Of a DNA stretch of 8,377 bases, positions 5,721-8,377 are shown piece after piece. The position numbers and the translations under genes were made by a program. The stretch lies in assembly GCA_018303645.1 (NCBI GenBank), contig JAGVXR010000048.1, positions 1-8,377 of the forward strand, in the 5' to 3' direction. Source of the stretch: Candidatus Woesearchaeota archaeon. Its GTDB lineage: Archaea; Nanobdellota; Nanobdellia; Woesearchaeales; GW2011-AR4. The notes under the pieces were generated by a model. That model saw only the letters and a list, made by a program, of their open reading frames with translations. It did not search any database and had not been told where the DNA came from. How positions within the stretch are numbered: the stretch's first letter is position 1; every line of letters begins with the position of its first letter.

Positions 5721-6659
5721 TCATACAAGCTCTGTTTTAAATAATTCTCTGCTTATTTTTAGCTTTTCCAAATAAACGCAGGCATTGCAGACTTCATTTG
5801 CAGCAGGCTCGCTGCATTTTAAGCAGATGTTTATTATTCCGCCCTTGAATTTTTCCTTCAGAAACGGCAAAGTCTGCAGGAATGAGTTCACAATCGAGTA
5901 TTTTGTTCCGGGATTTTTTTGCTCCAATTCATTCAGCATGTCCCTTACGTTTGCCCTGAAAGCCTGCGGCGCATTCGGGCATTCGCAAAAGTTGTCCAAT
6001 AATCCATTTAAGAAAGCGTAAGCTGTAACTTCCTTTTCCGTGCACAGGTATAACGGCTTTATTCTCTGCACAAACAGGCTTTCATTTTGCGTGATGCCTG
6101 TCTTTGGACTCAGCCTTGCACTTGCCTCAACAGCATTTCTCATCTGGTTCATCAAGATTGACTGGCATTCATCGTCAAGATTATGCCCTGTTGCCAATTT
6201 TGTCAATTTTAATTCCTTTGACTTTTTGTTCAGCAGATATCGCCTGAAAATGCCGCAGATTGTGCACGGCTTTACTTTCAGAATTTTCAGCATTTCATCC
6301 AAAGTCAAGCCAAATTCTTCCTTGTACGAGAAAATATGCAGTTGTATGCTGTTTTTATCGCAAAATTCACTTGCCTTTTCAAGCGTCTTGTCCCTGTAGC
6401 CTGCAATTCCCTCGTCGATTGCGATAGCATTTATCTTTATTTTAGGGTTTTGTATTGATAATTTGTTTAGAATATTCAAGACGCTTAAGGAGTCCTTGCC
6501 GCCTGACAAAGCAACTCCCAAGTTTTCTTCCTTGCCTATCAAGTCAAACTTCCTTATGGTGTTGAAAACCTTGCTTTCAAAATATTCCGTGAAATGGCTT
6601 TTGCACAGCCTTTCGCCTGAAGGCATTTCCATGACTGGCTTTTGATTGCAGCAGTTCAT
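5721..6659 (-). CDS. tRNA 2-thiolation enzyme, Ncs6/TtuA family
   Basis: A 312-residue adenine-nucleotide alpha-hydrolase of the Ncs6/CTU1/TtuA group. It activates a tRNA uridine with ATP and replaces its oxygen with sulfur from a ubiquitin-like carrier. The PP-loop SGGKDS is at residues 52-57. PCTICGIFRRYLL gives Cys132 and Cys135, and ATGHNLDDECQSILMN follows at 156-171. With Cys227 in CECPN these match the three cysteines that hold the Fe-S cluster in TtuA-type enzymes. An N-terminal zinc site (Cys3, Cys4, Cys19, His22) and a C-terminal one (Cys279, 282, 291, 294) are present. The N-terminal pair is CC rather than the usual spaced cysteines. The sequence does not decide between U34 (Ncs6/CTU1) and U54 (TtuA) as target. 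It is the last gene of the operon with the sulfur carrier; ATG 6659 lies one base after the previous stop, with GGAG upstream. Confidence 0.92.
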   Translation of the reverse strand: MNCCNQKPVMEMPSGERLCKSHFTEYFESKVFNTIRKFDLIGKEENLGVALSGGKDSLSVLNILNKLSIQNPKIKINAIAIDEGIAGYRDKTLEKASEFCDKNSIQLHIFSYKEEFGLTLDEMLKILKVKPCTICGIFRRYLLNKKSKELKLTKLATGHNLDDECQSILMNQMRNAVEASARLSPKTGITQNESLFVQRIKPLYLCTEKEVTAYAFLNGLLDNFCECPNAPQAFRANVRDMLNELEQKNPGTKYSIVNSFLQTLPFLKEKFKGGIINICLKCSEPAANEVCNACVYLEKLKISRELFKTELV

Positions 6660-6660
6660 T

Positions 6661-7143
6661 TTAAAAGCTCCAAACTTTTCCTCTATCGTCTATAACTTGG
6701 ACTTGAAAGTCTTTTCCTTCAGGCAATAATCTTATTTCCTTCAATACACTTCTTAAACTTTCGTCATAGAGCCTACCTACCTCAACAATAGCTTGTATTC
6801 TGACATCTAAAACTCTAAAATTTTCTTCAGTCCGCTCATTAAATGTAGTATCAAGTGAATGATGTAAAAAAGGAAGCAAACTCTTTACAATAAATAATGG
6901 ATAAAATTGCTCCTTTCCATGAAAATCACCAAACGGGATTTTTGAATAAAACTCCTCTACTCTATTTAATAATCTATAAACAATTTCAGAATAATTCAGC
7001 ATTTCTGGATTCTGTACGTATCCTTCCATATTACAAAGAATTCCTTCCATAGAAGAACCAAAACCCTTATGGTACCACCTAGCCATTTGTTGCGCAAGTT
7101 CTTTCTTTTCCTGAATATCCGACAAATATGTTTCTAAGGGCAT
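6661..7143 (-). CDS. Unknown protein inside the tRNA-thiolation operon
   Basis: A 160-residue protein that I do not recognise. It lies between the sulfur carrier (stop 7150) and the thiolase (start 6659), with gaps of 6 and 1 bases, so it is co-transcribed and probably translationally coupled to both. Its ribosome site GGAGGT (7153-7158) is formed by the carrier's own Gly-Gly codons, 9 bases before the ATG. The sequence is mostly helical: 1-25 charged, 50-70 amphipathic, 80-97 hydrophobic (YPLFIVKSLLPFLHHSLD), 105-140 charged helix. It ends in a short beta-like stretch, FQVQVIDDRGKVWSF. There is one Cys (37), no CxxC and no nucleotide-binding motif, so a second thiolase or an E1-like activator is unlikely. 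Two His (94, 95) and a WYHKGFG stretch are the most distinctive residues. A partner or accessory factor of sulfur transfer is inferred from position only. Confidence 0.75.
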   Translation of the reverse strand: MPLETYLSDIQEKKELAQQMARWYHKGFGSSMEGILCNMEGYVQNPEMLNYSEIVYRLLNRVEEFYSKIPFGDFHGKEQFYPLFIVKSLLPFLHHSLDTTFNERTEENFRVLDVRIQAIVEVGRLYDESLRSVLKEIRLLPEGKDFQVQVIDDRGKVWSF

Positions 7144-7149
7144 TTTATT

Positions 7150-7365
7150 TCAACCTCCTGATATAACACTCAAAATCTTAATTTCATCATTATTTTTTAA
7201 TTTTTCATCTTCCAAAATCAATTCATTGCTTCTTGAGACTATGACTGTGACTGGGTTTATGTTTAAGCTCTTTAGCAAATCAGAAACTATTGAATTTTTG
7301 TCTAATTCCAGCGTTTTGTTTAAATTATTCCTGTCTACAAAGATATTTACTTTTATCTTGTTCAT
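7150..7365 (-). CDS. Ubiquitin-like sulfur carrier, ThiS/MoaD/SAMP type
   Basis: A 71-residue beta-grasp protein ending in Gly-Gly (SVISGG). This tail is adenylated and turned into a thiocarboxylate by an E1-like enzyme in ThiS, MoaD, Urm1 and archaeal SAMP/TtuB proteins. The pattern fits the family: first strand KIKVNIFV, second strand KTLELDKNSIVSDLLKSLNI (strand then helix), VTVIVSRSNELILEDEKL, then NDEIKILSVISGG. It is cytoplasmic and, by context, donates sulfur to the tRNA thiolase encoded two genes later. SAMP-type proteins may also modify other proteins, so a wider role is possible. It is first in the operon. ATG 7365 has a minus-strand TATA-like box centred near 7394 and a start about 3 bases upstream. 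No E1 activating enzyme (UbaA/MoeB-like) is in this window, so it must be encoded elsewhere. Confidence 0.9.
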   Translation of the reverse strand: MNKIKVNIFVDRNNLNKTLELDKNSIVSDLLKSLNINPVTVIVSRSNELILEDEKLKNNDEIKILSVISGG

Positions 7366-7378
7366 ACCTAGAAGAAAT

Positions 7379-7400
7379 CAATATTGGTTAATAAATATTG
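7379..7400. promoter_or_regulatory. Promoter of the thiolation operon with an inverted repeat
   Basis: The minus-strand TATA-like box AATATTTATTA (7389-7399) precedes the sulfur-carrier gene. It overlaps an inverted repeat, CAATATT (7379-7385) and AATATTG (7394-7400), separated by 8 bases, which could be an operator. The region also separates the operon from the plus-strand acetyltransferase start. Confidence 0.45.
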
Positions 7401-7414
7401 TTGAAAAAGGGAAT

Positions 7415-7427
7415 GTTTATTAATAAG
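7415..7427 (+). promoter_or_regulatory. TATA box of the acetyltransferase fragment
   Basis: GTTTATTAATAAG. The core TTTATTAA is centred about 26.5 bases before the ATG at 7446, the same distance as the other leaderless genes here. That favours 7446 over the ATG at 7440. Confidence 0.5.
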
Positions 7428-7445
7428 AAATTTGCACTAATGTCC

Positions 7446-7661
7446 ATGACGAAACCGGCATACAGAATTGCTAAAGAAGAAGATATAGGGGCGATAATGA
7501 AAATGCAGTTTAAATTGTTTAAGAGATGGGATTCCATGGACAAAATTGACAAAATAGGCAATTCATGGTTTTTTAGAAGCTGTGGGCTTAAACCTTCCCA
7601 CGATAGTGGGGTAGATGTATGCCCACCATGCGCGCAAAGCGCATCAAACAAAATTGCTTAA
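7446..7661 (+). pseudogene. GNAT-like acetyltransferase, 5' fragment cut by a mobile element
   Basis: The first 44 or so residues read MTKPAYRIAKEEDIGAIMKMQFKLFKRWDSMDKIDKIGNSWFF. This is the beta1-alpha1 start of a GNAT N-acetyltransferase ('yrI.ka..eDi..im.mq..lf', then an aromatic/acidic stretch). GNAT enzymes move an acetyl group from acetyl-CoA to an amine and need about 150 residues, including the acetyl-CoA loop, which is absent here. From about residue 45 the frame runs into hairpin-rich DNA (RSCGLKPSHDSGVDVCPPCAQSASNKIA) and stops at 7661, beside the end of the transposase gene. The fold break coincides with the presumed right end of the IS200/IS605-type element. The rest of the gene was not found after 8260. 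The start is leaderless, by the TATA box at 7415-7427. Confidence 0.55.
7582..7626. other. Nested hairpin at the right end of the element
   Basis: The outer stem is GTGGGC (7582-7587) with GCCCAC (7621-7626). The inner stem is CCCAC (7597-7601) with GTGGG (7606-7610) around a GATA loop. The internal loops are 9 and 10 bases. The second hairpin follows after one base (ATGCGC 7628-7633 with GCGCAT 7639-7644). A two-hairpin array just past tnpA suggests an RNA-level or single-strand-DNA structure of the insertion-sequence end. A remnant of a guide RNA from a lost tnpB is possible but unproven. Confidence 0.5.
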
Positions 7662-8140
7662 TCTAGACTAGTGATGTGCCCTGCTGTTCCAACATAATAT
7701 CCAGACGCCCAAAAGTCATCTGTTGCTCTCATTTCCCTTATAATTGAGTATTTTCTCCTCAGCAGCCTTGAGCTGTAAGTTTTTAGCTCCTGCACTATCT
7801 TTGAAGGCGCCCATTTTGGCGGAGCTGACAGGAAAAAATGAATGTGGTCAGGCATTATCTGCAATGCCAGCGGGTCCCATATTTTCTCCTGGCATTTTTC
7901 CAATAGAAAAGCCTTCACATCAGACTTAAATGGCTCAACAAGTATTTTTGCCCTTGTCTTTGGTATCCATACAAAGTGGAAGTTTATGTTGTAGGCGGCA
8001 TTTCTTGTCCTTCTCACTTTGGAAATCTTCTCAATGGTAATGTCAAATTCTTTCGGGCTGAAATGCTCTTTGCAGTCGATTTTTTCCGCCCTGTCCTTAA
8101 ATAATTCCACCACATGCCAGTTTGTATTTGTCCTTGCCAT
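7658..8140 (-). CDS. tnpA: IS200/IS605-type HUH transposase TnpA, lacking the catalytic-tyrosine segment
   Basis: 160 residues. Y1-transposases of this family cut and join single-stranded DNA at element ends, using a His-x-His metal site and a tyrosine. The core strand NINFHFVWIPKTRAKIL (51-67) and the HUH motif PDHIHFFLSAPP (His99, His101) are intact. So are the helix PSKIVQELKTYSSRLLRRKY and FWASGYYVGTAG (143-154). In known members the next helix carries the nucleophilic Tyr (as in VVKQYIENQ of the IS608 enzyme), about 13 residues after this glycine. Here the protein stops six residues on (HITSLD), and neither other frame restores it. An N-terminal extension of about 45 residues precedes the core. 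The ATG at 8140 is preferred to one 13 codons earlier because GGAGG lies 6 bases upstream. The enzyme is predicted unable to cleave, though it may still bind DNA. Confidence 0.82.
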   Translation of the reverse strand: MARTNTNWHVVELFKDRAEKIDCKEHFSPKEFDITIEKISKVRRTRNAAYNINFHFVWIPKTRAKILVEPFKSDVKAFLLEKCQEKIWDPLALQIMPDHIHFFLSAPPKWAPSKIVQELKTYSSRLLRRKYSIIREMRATDDFWASGYYVGTAGHITSLD

Positions 8141-8251
8141 TTTTTCCTCCGACGGCTTCGCCGCCGAGTGCGATAGCATGATTTGAAGAACAATAAATTT
8201 TTAGGCGTGAAGAAATCCTAGATTATTTCATATAAATCTGATTTTAGCCGA

Positions 8252-8262
8252 CCGCAAAGCGG
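8252..8262. other. Hairpin at the left end of the element
   Basis: CCGC-AAA-GCGG is a perfect 4-base-pair stem with a 3-base loop, upstream of tnpA. It shares the core CGCAAAGCG with the hairpin at 7628-7644 on the other side of the gene. It lies next to A/T boxes (CATATAAAT at 8230-8238, AAAAATTTATG at 8264-8274). Confidence 0.45.
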
Positions 8263-8297
8263 GAAAAATTTATGTTCTGAGAAGCTTCAAGAAGCCT

Positions 8298-8377
8298 ATG
8301 CTTCAAAGGCATCAAATCAATTCAATTTACGGACAAGAAACTACCGATGAAATGAAATGGAATCGGGAGAGTTTCAT
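8298..8377 (+). CDS. Possible start of an unknown gene, truncated by the window edge
   Basis: ATG at 8298 opens a frame to the end of the window (26 codons, MLQRHQINSIYGQETTDEMKWNRESF). A TATA-like AAAAATTTATG at 8264-8274 is centred 29 bases upstream, which would fit a leaderless start. The fragment is too short to identify and does not look like the missing part of the acetyltransferase. Confidence 0.35.
   Translation, partial: MLQRHQINSIYGQETTDEMKWNRESF

Larger units (their letters stand above)
7582..8263 (-). mobile_element. IS200/IS605-type insertion sequence, probably degenerate
   Basis: The element is bounded by hairpin-rich DNA and contains tnpA (7658-8140) on the minus strand. Both sides carry the same 9-base hairpin core CGCAAAGCG, at 7633-7641 and 8253-8261. 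This is consistent with the subterminal hairpins that TnpA recognises at left and right ends. The right side has a further nested hairpin at 7582-7626. Exact ends cannot be set: elements of this family make no target duplication or terminal inverted repeats. No tnpB is present. The transposase appears to lack its catalytic tyrosine, so the element is likely immobile by itself. Confidence 0.55.

Noticed and set aside
7388..7651. Minus-strand open frame continuing in the tnpA frame after its stop
   Set aside because: It could have been the missing end of the transposase, but it contains no tyrosine-helix pattern and lies antisense to the acetyltransferase fragment.
7580..7661. C-terminal remnant of a TnpB nuclease
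   Set aside because: The Cys-rich tail RSCGLKPSHDSGVDVCPPC was considered, but it shows no RuvC or zinc-finger pattern and its orientation, convergent with tnpA, is unusual for the family.
366..8327. A 14-base identity AAATCAATTCAATT at 366-379 and 8314-8327
   Set aside because: It might mark a shared insertion-sequence end, but a low-complexity A/T 14-mer can recur by chance at this composition and nothing around the two copies matches.

Overview
The window looks archaeal. Several genes have an A/T-rich TATA-like box about 26 bases before their start codon and essentially no leader. Others carry Shine-Dalgarno sites matching an archaeal 16S tail (GGAGGT, GGTGAT). The gene content also fits: a Ncs6/TtuA-type tRNA thiolase with a ubiquitin-like sulfur carrier, a double zinc-ribbon protein, a PLDc_N-like membrane protein and an IS200/IS605-type transposase. 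The A+T-rich small genes and short lipoprotein suggest a DPANN lineage (Woesearchaeota/Pacearchaeota-like). That placement is inference; no rRNA or other marker gene is present.

Layout. 1-367: 3' end of a DDE transposase. 364-1803 (minus): a very A/T-rich two-gene unit, a multi-pass membrane protein followed by a small protein with a possible winged-helix end. 1804-2145: 342 bases without a convincing gene, holding promoters, several hairpins (two mutually exclusive) and an imperfect tandem repeat. 2146-3626 (plus): lipoprotein, zinc-ribbon protein, small membrane protein. 3693-3955 (plus): small gene with an apparent one-base frameshift. 3963-4247 (minus): small unknown protein. 4301-4906 (minus): Mn-type superoxide dismutase, with an 18-base perfect palindrome at its predicted transcription start. 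5035-5645 (plus): unknown protein whose promoter-matched start is one base out of frame. 5721-7365 (minus): three-gene operon of sulfur carrier, unknown protein and Ncs6/TtuA thiolase. 7446-about 7580 (plus): start of a GNAT-like acetyltransferase, apparently cut by an IS200/IS605-type element whose tnpA (7658-8140, minus) keeps the HUH motif but lacks the segment with the catalytic tyrosine. 8298-8377: possible start of another gene.

How it fits together. The clearest functional unit is the tRNA sulfur-transfer operon: the carrier supplies thiocarboxylate sulfur and the PP-loop enzyme inserts it into tRNA. The unrecognised protein encoded between them is the best candidate here for something undescribed. 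The codons for the carrier's essential Gly-Gly tail also form the ribosome binding site of that middle gene. Superoxide dismutase implies exposure to oxygen. Transposon pieces at both ends and the compositional change around 364-1850 mark this as a rearranged, partly accessory region.
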